NCBI GenBank assembly: GCA_019096155.1
Contig: JAHCVI010000001.1
Coordinates: 7,998,001-8,062,000 of the forward strand
Reading direction: 5' to 3'
DNA: 64,000 nucleotides
DNA from: Staphylotrichum longicolle
Taxonomy: Eukaryota > Ascomycota > Sordariomycetes > Sordariales > Chaetomiaceae
The notes under the pieces were generated by a model. It searched no databases, had not been told where the DNA came from, and saw only the letters and a program-made list of their open reading frames with translations. The position numbers and the translations under genes are program-made. Shown one piece after another: positions 23,601 through 34,477 of this stretch (position 1 is the stretch's first letter; every line of letters begins with the position of its first letter).

Positions 23601-26600
23601 GGACCAGGTTTTCCCCTCGACGCTTGGAATGATGTGCAGCATCCCGCCTACAAGCATGATACCCCGGCACGGCACAGAGGCGGGAGCCTCCACAGCCCCT
23701 TCGCGCTGAGGCTTGGAGGACATCCGGGGTCCCCAAGCTTGTGCGCCGTGAGAAACTGAAACGGAGCCGTTCGTGAAAACAATGCTGTCATGTCGTTCCC
23801 GTTTGTGTTCGACTCTCGAATCGTCACTAATTTCCTGGTCAAGTTCCTCTTGTTCTCGACCCCTGAGCTCAACAATGCCGGTCAACGGGCCGCCCCTTTT
23901 CTGGCCCGCCGCTCAACCACTCAGGTGGCAGCTCATCCAAGGTTCAAATCCCCGAAAGAGTGCCCGCCCCGCAAGGCAGCACCAGTTCGTCCGTGACGTG
24001 GCCAGGAATGTGAGGGCCGATGAATCTGGCCGGTAAACCAATCAGCAACACCAGATGCAAGACATCTGTTCTTCAGCCTTGGGTAGGTCTTGCCCTGTGC
24101 ATGGACCTTGTGAGATCCAGGCACATTGGTCCCATCACTGGCTCACCAGGCGGGGTCAACCGTCATGCCGAGTCCGGAGGGTGCTTCGGGGCCCGTCTCT
24201 GGGGCTTGATTCGCCGGAGCTACGGGCAGAGCTGAAACTCGGTGCGGGTGGGACTCACCTCGCTGTCTTACACAGCCCAAAAGGGACGCTGCCAACGACA
24301 CCCAGCTTTCACTGCGGACGGCCTGGTGCGGAAGGGCAGAGAAAGGGGACATTGCCAAATTCCGCGTCCATGGATTCCGAGCGTGGAACGCTTCATCGCC
24401 ATGGTCGCCTCTTGTTGTTTGGCGACTCGCCGCGTCCAGGAGCTGGGATTGGATCTCGCTGGCCCGATCGCCCCGCGACTCGTTTATTCGAGACGGCTCG
24501 GGACCGACCAGCTCAGTCAGCCCTGCCATCGACCAACGACTGGTTCATGCGAGGTCCTGGCTCACGGCAGTTGGCTCGACCAGAATCTTGGAATTCCCGC
24601 ATCCGATCTGTACCAGCAAACGCTCCAAGGAGGCACCACACGGACCTGAATTGCTGACCACCTCATCAGTTGTGTCCCTGACATCGTCGACCACCGTTGT
24701 TGATGCTTCGGCAGATGGCACCCACTCAGATCAGAGAGCATCATTTCAAAGACGAGACGTCGCTGTCACGCTGAGCCATGTCTCGAGCAAACTGCCTATT
24801 CGTAATGCTCACAACCCAAAACAAAAATAACCTAACCCGTCTCCTTCAACTGCCGGCCCAACCGTCATGACTACTACCACTTCGGAGAAAGCACCACAAA
24901 CCCCCTTTCTCATATACATCACATGACTGTTTGGCCAGGTATTGCACAACCACAGCGCTGCATGATACACTCGACCCAAGATCCAACATTGGGCAGTGGA
25001 CGCAGGCAGCATCGAGGCACAGCAGTCCAATCTGCAAACCCTCCTCACCTTCTTCTCGGGAAGAGAGCCAAGGTAGGTAAGGGAGCTGATCGGTGGGTTT
25101 TTTCTTCTGAATGACGCAACCCACACCGCCCCCCCAAAAGGGATGGATGGGTTGGATCAGTGACAACTGCGCCGCAGCAGTCGTCGTCGTCGTCGTAGCA
25201 ATCGACACAGTAGTTTCGCCGGAACCAAAATCTTCAAGGAGAAGGGCCACTAACTAATGTAGTCAGCCAGACGTGCATTGAGCGTGTAGGCCTTTTCTGT
25301 TTCTGGTTGGTGTTGTCTTGTGTGGCATTGCTTCAATGTGTGGTGTGGTGGGTGGTGGTGGATGATGGGGGTTCACGACAGCGCTGAAACGAGGAGTGGG
25401 CAGGTGGCACAGCATGTCACAGCACAGTCATAGTCACAGTCACAGTCGCAACACAGAGATGACTGGGGAAGTGGAGTGGACTGGACTGGACTGAAGGGGC
25501 TGGGTTGGCTCGGCTGGGTTGGGTTGGGCCAGGTCGAGATGGTCGGGCGGTTTAGTAGGGTCAATTAATTGTCCGACCATCTGGGAATGTTGGCAAAGGA
25601 GATAGGGGCGACGTGGTGTTGCTTGGGTGTTGGACGAGCCAAGGTAAAAGTTGGTTTGGGGTTGCTTTTGTTAGTCGGTGGGTTGCACGTCTTGGGGTCG
25701 TATCTTCCTTCCACCTACCCCTGAGCTGCAGGCAAGGAAGTAGAAAGACACCATGCATATGATGTGCACTGCGCCGGGCTGTGGTGTGTGCAGTTGGCTA
25801 CCGCTCCTGGAAGCTGTTGATGTGCGGGGCGGGCTCAGGCGGCGCAGGCTTGTGATGACCGACGTTGCGGCCCTGCCCGGCGTGCGGCGTGTTGGATGTG
25901 CCGCAGGTCGACTTACACAGTGCACATGAATAGTGACGGGTGCTGTGCCCGATGTGGATGCTTCATCGCGGGGTGGCTTGGGATGGTCTTCAAAGTTGGC
26001 GGCGCACCCGGAGAAACGGGAGCCCATCCAGATAACGCGTGGGACTTGGGCTTCTATAGTCTGGTATTATCCGCGGCGCAGACATGGCCGGTCAGGTCAC
26101 GGTCGAGGTGTTCATCCGAGAGCTGAGGTGCAGTCGATGGTTCACGTTGAGGGCCCGGTCTCCACATGCAAGTCGGAACAGTTTTAGTCTTGGACACTTC
26201 GCTCTAGTTCCCATCTGCAAACAAGTAACAGGGCTCATACCATGCCTGACTCCCCGAGACTCCCCTGACCCATCTCGGTACCGGAACTAGGCCGGTTGGT
26301 AGCGCAACGGGGCGGTTGGAAGTCGACAACTCCACTTGTCGCTGCTACGGTACCCGGTCGACTTTTCATTTTTTTTTAAACAAAAATGACTTGACAGACG
26401 ACCCCAACTGCCACTCTCAGCTACTCAAAGATGCCCTTGTGAGTGAGCGATATCGCAATGAATCTGCCGGAGCCAGCTCCATCAGCTGGCCCAAGACAAT
26501 AGTCCCGGCCGCCGACCACGGGTGCAAGACCGCGTGATGCCGGCGAAAGTCTCATGGTTGAGCGTTGTCAAAACTGCCCCGACCCCGGTCTCGGCTTTTG

Positions 26601-26991
26601 CATGCCGTCGATTTCTCCAGAATTCGGCTCCGATAAGCCTGCCGGGTCCTTATCAGTCTCCGCTCAGCACCCGGCAGCGACATCGATTGGCCAATGGAGG
26701 CCCCGCCGCCCCTCATGACGCCAGCCATGGCCTGGAACTCAGCGCGCAAAGCCGCTGGAAAGCGGCCCAGCTGGCAGCTCGCTTCATTCAAGAGCAGCGC
26801 CAGGACGCAACCCGATACGCACATGGGATGAGGGGCAGCGCCTTTGCGATTCGACAGCAGCGACGACGGACTGCATTCGTCTTCTTAGCACATACAATCC
26901 GGGAAACGAATTACGTCTTGACTTGCCGATTCAACCCGCCCCAACCCTCCTCCCATCTTCCCATCCCAAGTCTTAAAAAGCCTGGGCAACC
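20630..26991. other. Second gene-poor stretch (6.4 kb)
   Basis: No frame matches a family I know. Overlapping open frames up to about 260 codons (for example around 20770-21550) have repetitive or Trp/Arg/His-heavy translations typical of chance. Local simple repeats include direct GGCTGGGCAGGCT copies at 21251-21277, a CTGCCAYGG run near 21386-21420 and a GTC tract at 25180-25197. It should contain promoters for the membrane protein (left) and P5C dehydrogenase (right). Confidence 0.6.
21251..21280. repeat. Direct repeat of GGCTGGGCAGGCT
   Basis: Two 13-bp copies at 21251-21263 and 21265-21277, with a further partial copy, read directly from the sequence. Confidence 0.75.
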
Positions 26992-28903
26992 ATGGCATCG
27001 CGCCAACTCCGACACCTGTCCCTGCCATCGGGCATCACAAGAGCAGCTTTCTCTGCCAGCAAGCCCAGGTTACAGTTTACCCCCAAGCTGCCGAGCACCA
27101 CCAGAATGTCGACCATCGCTGCCTTCAAGATCCCCAAGGTGGCCAATGAGCCCAACGTGAGAATCCATCATTCCTTCTGAGACACTGACACACTGGATAG
27201 CTTCCACTGACGCCCCACGCAGCAACACTATGCCAAGAACTCGACGCAGCGCGCAGGCTTGACCGCCGCCCTGGAAACCCTGCAGAAGAAGGGCGCCCTC
27301 GAGGTACCGCTCGTTGTCGGCGGGAAGGAGGTGAGTGCCACACACACCCCTACATTCACTCGCTCGTCTTGTGCCCATGGCTAACATCGACTGCGAACAA
27401 CAGATCAAGACTTCCTCGACCGGGAGGCAAGTCAACCCGGCCGACCACCAGACGACCGTCGCCACGTACTCGCTGGCATCGCCCGAACATGTCCGGACAG
27501 CCATCGACTCGGCGCTGGCTGCCAAGGCCGACTGGGAGTCTCTCCCCTTCGCCGACCGCGCTGCCATCTTCCTGAAGGCTGCCGACCTGATCAGCACCAA
27601 GTACCGCTACGACATCATGGCCGCCACCATGCTGGGCCAGGGCAAGAACGCCTGGCAGGCCGAGATCGACGCCGCCGCCGAGCTCTGCGACTTCCTCCGC
27701 TTCAACGTGCAGTACGCCGAGGAGCTGTACGCCCAGCAGCCCGTCCACAACTCGCCCGGCGTGTGGAACCGCGTCGAGTACAGGCCGCTCGAGGGCTTCG
27801 TCTACGCCATCAGCCCCTTCAACTTCACCGCCATCGCCGGCAACCTGCCCGGCCTCCCCGCTTTGCTGGGTAACGTGGTGGTCTGGAAGCCCAGCGACTT
27901 TGCCATCGCGAGCAACTGGCTGCTGTACAACATCCTGATCGAGCCGGGCCTGCCGCGGGACGTCATCCAGTTCGTGCCCGGCAACCCTGAGGAGGTGACC
28001 AAGCAGGTCCTGTCCCACAAGAAATTCGCCGCCTTGCACTACACCGGAAGCACCGCCGTCTTCCGCAAGCTGTACGGCGAGATCGGCGCCGGCGTCGCCG
28101 AGGGCCGCTACCAGTCGTACCCCCGCATCGTCGGCGAGACGGGCGGCAAGAACTTCCACTTGATCCACTCGTCGGCCGACCTGGACAACGCCGCCATCCA
28201 GACGGTCCGCGGCGCCTTCGAGTACCAGGGCCAGAAGTGCAGCGCCACCTCGCGGGTCTACGTGCCCGCGTCGGTGTGGCCGCAGTTCAAGGCTCGCATG
28301 GTCGAGGAGACGCAGAAGCTGACAGTCGGCAACCCCTGGGACCACAAGAACTTCTTGGGGCCCGTCATCCACGAGGCCTCCTTCAAGAAGCTGTCGGGCG
28401 TGATTGACGACGCCAAGAACGACAAGGACCTCGAGCTCCTCACGGGTGGCAGCTACGACAAGTCCAAGGGCTACTTTGTGCAGCCCACCATCTACCAGGC
28501 CAAGACGCCGGACCACAAGCTCTTCTCGACGGAGCTGTTCGGTCCCGTCCTGACCGTCTACGTCTACGACGACACCACGGACCCGGTGGGCGCGTTCGCG
28601 CAGGCCTGCGAGCTGGTCGACACGGCCAACGAGTACGGGCTGACCGGGTCTGTGTTTGCGGCCGACCGGGCAGCGGTCCGGTTCGCAGAGGAGAAGCTCC
28701 GCAACGCGGCGGGCAACTTCTACATCAACTGCAAGAGCACGGGCGCCGTGGTGGGCCAGCAGCCGTTCGGCGGCAGCCGGGCGAGCGGCACCAACGACAA
28801 GGCGGGCAGCATCAACATCCTGTCGCGCTTCGTCAGCATGAGGAGCATCAAGGAAGAGTTTAACGCCACCACCAAGGTGGAGTATCCCAGCAATGAGATC
28901 TAG
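26992..28903 (+). CDS. PUT2: Delta-1-pyrroline-5-carboxylate dehydrogenase, mitochondrial
   Basis: ALDH4-family enzyme that oxidises P5C/glutamate semialdehyde to glutamate with NAD+, the last step of proline catabolism in the mitochondrial matrix. Exons: 26992-27156, 27223-27330, 27404-28903; introns of 66 and 73 bp have GTGAGA/GTGAGT donors and CAG acceptors. The first 38 residues are Arg/Ser-rich and free of acidic residues, a good presequence; a second Met at residue 39 (MSTIAAFKIPKV) begins the mature-like part. Joined exons read KVANEPNQHYAKNSTQRAGL. Catalytic motifs are intact: ISPFNFTAIAGNLPG, GETGGKN (general-base Glu about residue 336), GQKCSATSR (nucleophile Cys about 370), and ELFGPVLTVYVY. 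Product 590 aa, a little longer than usual because of the leader. The frame is clean throughout. A. nidulans calls this gene prnC, but no other proline genes are clustered here. Confidence 0.96.
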
Positions 28904-29971
28904 ATGAGCTTGGATTAGGGAGGCACTGCGTAGTGTGTACGGGCTGAGGAGGTTAGATACAATACCAGGTTGGACCGGGGGAGTGAGCCATTAGCGATGC
29001 ATTACGGAGTTGGGCTGGCCGATATTTTTACGGGCTTTTTTTCTTTGAATTTTGAATTTTGAATCCAACGTTTTCTGACACGCGAGCATCCCGGAAGAGC
29101 CTCCAACAAATGCTTCATATGGAAAGGTGCACGGGGAAATCGGGGCCACGGCCGACGCGTGTTCAAAGCATTGGACAGGGTGCCGTGACGATCGGCGAGA
29201 CCACAGGGCTCGCAGGGTTCCGAGGGGCGTGCCGCGTCGCCTGGAGGCTGTTGGACAACGGGGTGTGGTCGTGCTGCAGCGGTTTGATGTCTGGCCCGGA
29301 AGTTCTCGTGGAGCACGCAGCCGGGGACGATTCATGTAAGTGGTGGGTTACAGAAAACGGGGCCGGAGAGATGAAGGGAACGCTGGAGCTCGAACCCCTT
29401 TTCTGTAGGCGGCATCCACTCGAGCAACGGCGCCGAGCCTCTGAGCCAATCAGCATGGCGAATTGCACCCCGTGCCTTCAAGGGAGCTGAGCACGCGACC
29501 GCTCCCACTTACCCCAGGCACCGCCCCGTTCTCTCCCATCCACTGTGACCTCAGGCTGAGGTGTGCGCAGAGGGTCCGGGTCGGTTGCAATGTCTCACAA
29601 CCCTCTGCCACGCCGCTCCGGTTCCAGGGCGAGACCGCCCAGCAGCCGAAGGACGGCCCTGTCGCTCTCCCCGTTCCTCAACTTCCATCTCTCTTCATAT
29701 TCACTGCATCTTCACTTCATCACTCTGGGGGCTGTCTCTTCCTCGACTCAAACTCGATGTATGTCTTGACATAGAGCATCGTCAAACAGTCTGACACACG
29801 CCCCCCGTTCACGTTTCTTATCAGAGTGCCAAGCTAGCTCGGCTGCTTCAACCCATCAAAAGCTGGGCACGCGCCATTCTCGTGGCCAGCCCCTAGACCT
29901 CCTCCTTGTCTTCACCACTCGTCCGTGTGTCGCATACAACGACAGGGAGCCTCAGTCTCCAGACCACCAAG
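28904..29971. other. P5CDH to bHLH gap (1.1 kb)
   Basis: Contains the P5CDH 3' UTR and the leader/promoter of the bHLH gene, which is pyrimidine-rich close to its start. No gene supported. Confidence 0.55.
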
Positions 29972-31490
29972 ATGCCTCGAACACAGCTCCCTACCCCGGC
30001 GTCGTCGACCGACATCAAGGGCCAGGACGGCTCCAAGATGGCGTCCCTGCAGCTCGCCTTTGAGCTGCCGCCACCAGCCGTGACTGGTGATGGCGCATCA
30101 AACCTACCGAGCACGACAAGCGCTACACTCTACCCTGCACAAGTCAGCGAGACAGTCAAGTCTCGCAGGCGGTCGTCAGCCGCCAACCCGCCCAAGGACC
30201 AGTTCGCGCTCCCTCCGCCTCCTACGCGCTCGCGCAAGATCATCCAGATGAAGCCCCGCGAGGATCCCAGCCCCGAGACCCCTGCGTCCAGCTCGAAAGC
30301 CACCTCCAAGAGCGGCACAGGGTCGAGCTCAACCACAGCAGCAGCCGGTTCCAAGAGGAAACAGCCGTCAGCAACCAGCGCGGCGGGCCGCAAGATCGCG
30401 AGGAAAACCGCCCACAGCCTTATCGAGCGGCGGCGGCGGTCCAAGATGAACGAGGAGTTTGCCGTGCTCAAAGACCTGATTCCTGCGTGCACCGGCGAGA
30501 TGCACAAGCTGGCCATCCTGCAGGTTAGTACCGTTCCCGCTCTCCCTCTCGACGAATCCCCTGACAGACAGACTAACTGACACCTCTCACCAGGCATCCA
30601 TCGAATACGTCCGGTATCTCGAAGACTGCATCACCAAACTCAAAGCGCAATGCGGCTCCGACGCCATCCCCAACCCAGACCCTTCCCTCTCGGCCCTCCC
30701 ATCGCCCTCCCTGGGCGACACCTACAACAATAGCGGCAACAACCCCAACCGCACCTACCTCCCCCCGAGCCGCGGCTCCCACTCCCCCGATATGGAAATG
30801 GACCTCGACATGCCACCAGCAACAACAACCTCGACAACCTCCAACACCCCCTCCCCCTCCCTCCACGGCAGCAGCACCAGCAACACCCACACGCCCACCC
30901 ACACCCCGCAGACGGCCACCTTCCACCCGTCCGCCATGACCCACTCCCGCCACCCGTCCATCTCCCCAGCCCTCCGCCCCCAGCAACAAGACCGCCACAA
31001 CTCGTACCATTCGTCCACCTCCTCCTCTTCCACGTCAAACAGCGCGGCAGCCGCATCGGCTGCGGCAGCAGCAGCAGCAGCAGCGCTGCTCGTCTCGCCC
31101 GCCCTCCGCCCGCTCTCGGACAACAGCAACAGCAGCAGACACAACTCGTACTCGTCCATCTCGTCCGAGTACCGGTTGCACGGCGTCGGGGGCCAGGGGC
31201 AGGGGTACACCACGTCGGCGACGACGTCGCCCTTCTTCGGCCCGCAACTACACCACCAACAACAACAACACTATGGAGGGGGAGGAGGGGGAGGGGGAAG
31301 TGGGTACGCCTCGGCGCTGACGAGCCCCGCGCTGCCGCCGCTGAGGGAGCGGGACGGGAACGGGAGTATGGACCAGGAGGCGACGGCGGCGCTGTTGTTG
31401 TTGAATCAGATGGATCGGAGGGGAGTGGTGGTGGGGGACGAGAGGGGAGGAGGAGGGGGAGCGGCTGGGGGGTGGTGGGGAGGGGGATGA
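29972..31490 (+). CDS. bHLH transcription factor (Esc1/DevR-like)
   Basis: Nuclear basic helix-loop-helix regulator. Exon 1 (29972-30523) and exon 2 (30594-31490) are joined across a 70-bp intron (GTTAGT donor, ACTAAC branch, CCAG acceptor) that splits helix 2 exactly where related fungal genes place it. The basic region and helix 1 read KTAHSLIERRRRSKMNEEF (about residues 145-165), with the Glu-Arg-Arg E-box contacts, the loop is IPACTGEMHKLAILQ, and helix 2 is ASIEYVRYLEDCITKLK. The rest is disordered: Ser/Pro/Thr-rich N-terminus, and a C-terminus with polyalanine (GCA codons near 31060-31085), short polyglutamine and polyglycine runs. Start is the first in-frame ATG. Product 482 aa. The bHLH most resembles the S. 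pombe Esc1 / A. nidulans DevR class from memory; targets are unknown. Confidence 0.88.
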
Positions 31491-33059
31491 GCGTGCGGGA
31501 TTTGTTGAGTAGTTAATCAAGGTTGGAGGTGGTGATGGTTCGGTGTTCAGGGTTTGGAGTTGGGTGCTGCAAAACTGAGGTGTGCTGTGTACACACCACA
31601 CCGGTGAGGCTTGGGGCTGCCTGCCTGGCTGGTGTTGGTGCCCTATTGTTTGGTCCGGTCAAGGGGTCGGTTGTTTTTTGTCTGGAGCTGATCTGAGCTG
31701 AGCTGAGCTGTACATAGAACCCGTCGTGGTCACACATAGAGCGTTAGACGTACCACCAAATCAGTTCTCGGTCCATACCCTGTGTCGGGTGAATCTGAGA
31801 TCATGCCCACCAGACTCAATTCATGCATCTCAGTCGAGACGTGAACTGGCTGACTGACTGACTGACCGTGATGCCCCCTGATAGAGGTCGAGTTCGGGGG
31901 CATAATGGTACGAGCGAGCGCATCTGGGACGTTGACGAACGTTTTGGCTCACTGGGGATCCCGTCGGGGAGATCTGCACCCCTCAACTCCTCCGAACTCG
32001 ACAATGCATCTAGAAACCGCAGAAAAGGGTCGGGAGCATGCAAAACAGTCGATTTGCACGCGGAATGGCTCCATGGCGCCGGCTCTGCTACCCGGGGCGG
32101 CGGCGTGATTCGCTGGCGCGATACGGGTATGGGCCTGGGCACGTTTGGACGCAGACTGTTTCAGAGACTTGAGATCGTACGAGGGGCCAGAGGGGGCAGA
32201 GCGAAGCATTGTTGGTGCGCCCAGGGATGATGTAACCCTGTCCTGGTCGGGGCACGTGACACCCATAAGCTTAGACGGCACTTACACGGCGCTTTGCGCG
32301 AGAGAGACTGGTGTTGCTAGGTGCGTGGTGATAGGCAGGAGGGAGAATCTGTGACTTGGGGCTCGAGGGAGAACGGAAGCGACAGGGACACGGGACATAT
32401 CTTGTCAGGGGTGGTTGGGCACCCCAGAGTCCCAGACTGAACGAACATTTTGTCTATATATTCACCCATCTGTCTGTCTCGAACTTCTTTTACTCTTCTT
32501 CAGCAAGCAACAGCTTCTCGACACACCTCTCTTCGCTTCTCCCACGACTCTGGCAGTCCGTGACCCCCTCGCTGAGTCTCGCAGGCCGGACCACCCTCAG
32601 CAGCGAGCCTCCTACTTTTGCGCCTTTCCCCGACTCCCCGTCAAACCCTCCTTCGACAGCCTCCAGGGTTCAACTCCTCGCACTCTCCCTCCATACCCTC
32701 TCGTCCTCCACCGCAGACAGACCTCGGCGCCCTTCAAACCGCGCTTCTCCCCCGTCGCCCAGCAGCTCACCCTCGACTCGCCCACCCTCGGCCACCGCCG
32801 CCAGCCCACTCCGCCAAAACCCGCCGCCCCTGGCAGCAGCAGCAGCAGCACCTCACGCAACAGCCCTCCTGTACGGACCGTCTTCTCCTCCTCCACCGCC
32901 AGCCCCCGCCCGCTCCGCCTCGTCGAGGAGCAGCAGCAGCACACCCGCAAGAAGCGCAGGCCGCCCGTCTTCTACGCGCAGAGCTCGCACACCCGCGTCC
33001 AGTCCTGCACCCACATCACCATCCGCCAGGACTACCACGTCTTGACGACGACGCACAAC
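31491..33059. other. Pyrimidine-rich leader/promoter of the small conserved gene (1.6 kb)
   Basis: From about 32450 to 33059 the plus strand is strongly C/T-rich and all three plus frames are open at once, an effect of few purine-containing stop codons. I treat it as a long 5' leader of the gene starting at 33060. TGAC repeats lie at about 31849-31866. No separate gene supported. Confidence 0.55.
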
Positions 33060-33513
33060 ATGGCCTCCAACCCCAACCCCGCCGTCATGCCCAAGGTTGT
33101 TGCCCCCCTCCCCAGCCTCCCGGGCACCGCCGTGCGCCCGGAGGGCAGCAACAACAAGGATAGGCTTTTGGCTGACTTGAGGCGTCAGGTAATTCTTTTT
33201 AGCTCCTTGCTCCCCCTATCAGTGCTTTATGAATGGGCGAAGTAGACACCAAGTTGATACTGAAACCTCGTCCCAGCTCGACGACTCCGCCTCGGACGTC
33301 TCGTCGGTCGACTCGCGCGGGCGCCGCCGCCGCCGCAACAGACAGCAACAGCAGCAGCAGCAGCTGGCGCAGGCGGGCGGGCTGGGCGGGCCGACCGTGA
33401 TCCCCCGCCTGGCCGAGACCAAGCCGGTGCGCCTGCAGCTGGGGCTGAATCTCGACGTCGAGGTCGAGCTGAAGGCGAGGCTGCAGGGCGATGTGTCGTT
33501 GACATTGCTGTGA
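33060..33513 (+). CDS. Small conserved fungal protein with C-terminal hydrophobic/charged strand motif
   Basis: Two exons, 33060-33188 and 33277-33513, joined across an 88-bp intron (GTAATT donor, CCCAG acceptor) to give LLADLRRQLDDSASDVSSV. Product 121 aa. It has a Pro/Asn-rich start, a Ser/Asp patch, an Arg5 run and a Gln7 run, then a C-terminal block (KPVRLQLGLNLDVEVELKA and GDVSLTLL) of alternating hydrophobic and charged residues. I recall similar endings in other short proteins of filamentous ascomycetes, so this end is probably the conserved domain. No catalytic motif or membrane segment. The ATG chosen is the first in frame after about 640 stop-free bases. Function unknown. Confidence 0.66.
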
Positions 33514-34477
33514 GTTGGTTTTTTTTTCCCCTCTGTCGTCTTCATTCTGAGCGGCCTTCTGGACTGGAGAGAGGAGGCCGTTGTTAGTTGGTGTGGCGCC
33601 AGAGAAGGGGAGGAAGAAGAGCTGACTTTTGTCTTCTTCTCCTATCCAAAAGGCAATAAACATCCAAGCAAAGCAATGACGAGACGGCCTGGTTGACGCC
33701 CTCTTTCCATCCGTTCTGGCAATAAGAGTCGAAAAGAAACAATCCGCGCGACCCGCGTCGTCGACCGAGCTGCGCCCTGATCGTCACGGGGTAGTCGATG
33801 AGTGCGCCGAGCTGTTTTACATGCGCATTGGGCGGTTCAGCTTCCGCCAGAGATGGGTCGACCGCGAGGTCAGCCCGTCCTTGACGGCCGTTGCTGCGCT
33901 GTTGATTGCGCTGGGGGGGTTCGCGTTGGGGGTCGCGGTGGGAAGAGGGTGGGATGGGGTTTCATTGTCGTTTCCTTGGTATTCTGGTGTTGGTGGTTGG
34001 GGGTTGGGGGAGACGCAAGGCGAGGTTGTCATGTCGCTGTCCATGGCTGTCTCGGTTCCTGCCTCTGGTTTAGGGTGTGAACTGCAGGATGCTCCTTCTT
34101 CGTTGCGGGATCATCGATGGTTTGCATAAAACCCGGGCAGGAATGGACCTGTACAAACCATGGAAAAGGACTGGATACATCTCCCGTCTCTCTGAGCATC
34201 TCTTCCACGTCATGTCGTGACGTGACCCGGGCCTCAGCAACCAACAAGTTCAATTTCCCACAGCAAAACCAACTTTGGTATCCTGATTACATTACACCTG
34301 TCCCGCAGACATAAACTTGGGTCCAACTTGTCCATCCAAGCACATTTCCAAAATAACCACACCACAATTCAAAAACATCTCAATCCAAATCCAAACTTTC
34401 CCAAAATATCCAAACCTGGTATTGTCCCCCCCTCCCTCAACACACCTTTTTCTCACTTCACCTCACCTCAACCCCCC
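33514..34477. other. Convergent gap (1.0 kb)
   Basis: Holds the 3' ends of the small conserved gene and of the PhoD-like gene. No supported gene; open frames are short. Confidence 0.55.

Noticed and set aside
23427..23885. Minus-strand open frame with a Gly/Met-rich end
   Set aside because: No ATG at its start and no family match I can recall; might be a remnant, but the evidence is too thin.
23931..23960. tRNA-like B box (GGTTCAAATCC)
   Set aside because: The flanking bases do not form a T-arm stem and no A box or acceptor stem fits upstream.
27356..28516. A 386-codon minus-strand frame
   Set aside because: Antisense shadow of the P5C dehydrogenase exon.
32415..33163. Three overlapping open frames of 180-276 codons upstream of the small conserved gene
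   Set aside because: The plus strand is strongly C/T-rich here, which removes stop codons in all three frames at once; none has an ATG start with a domain. Treated as leader.
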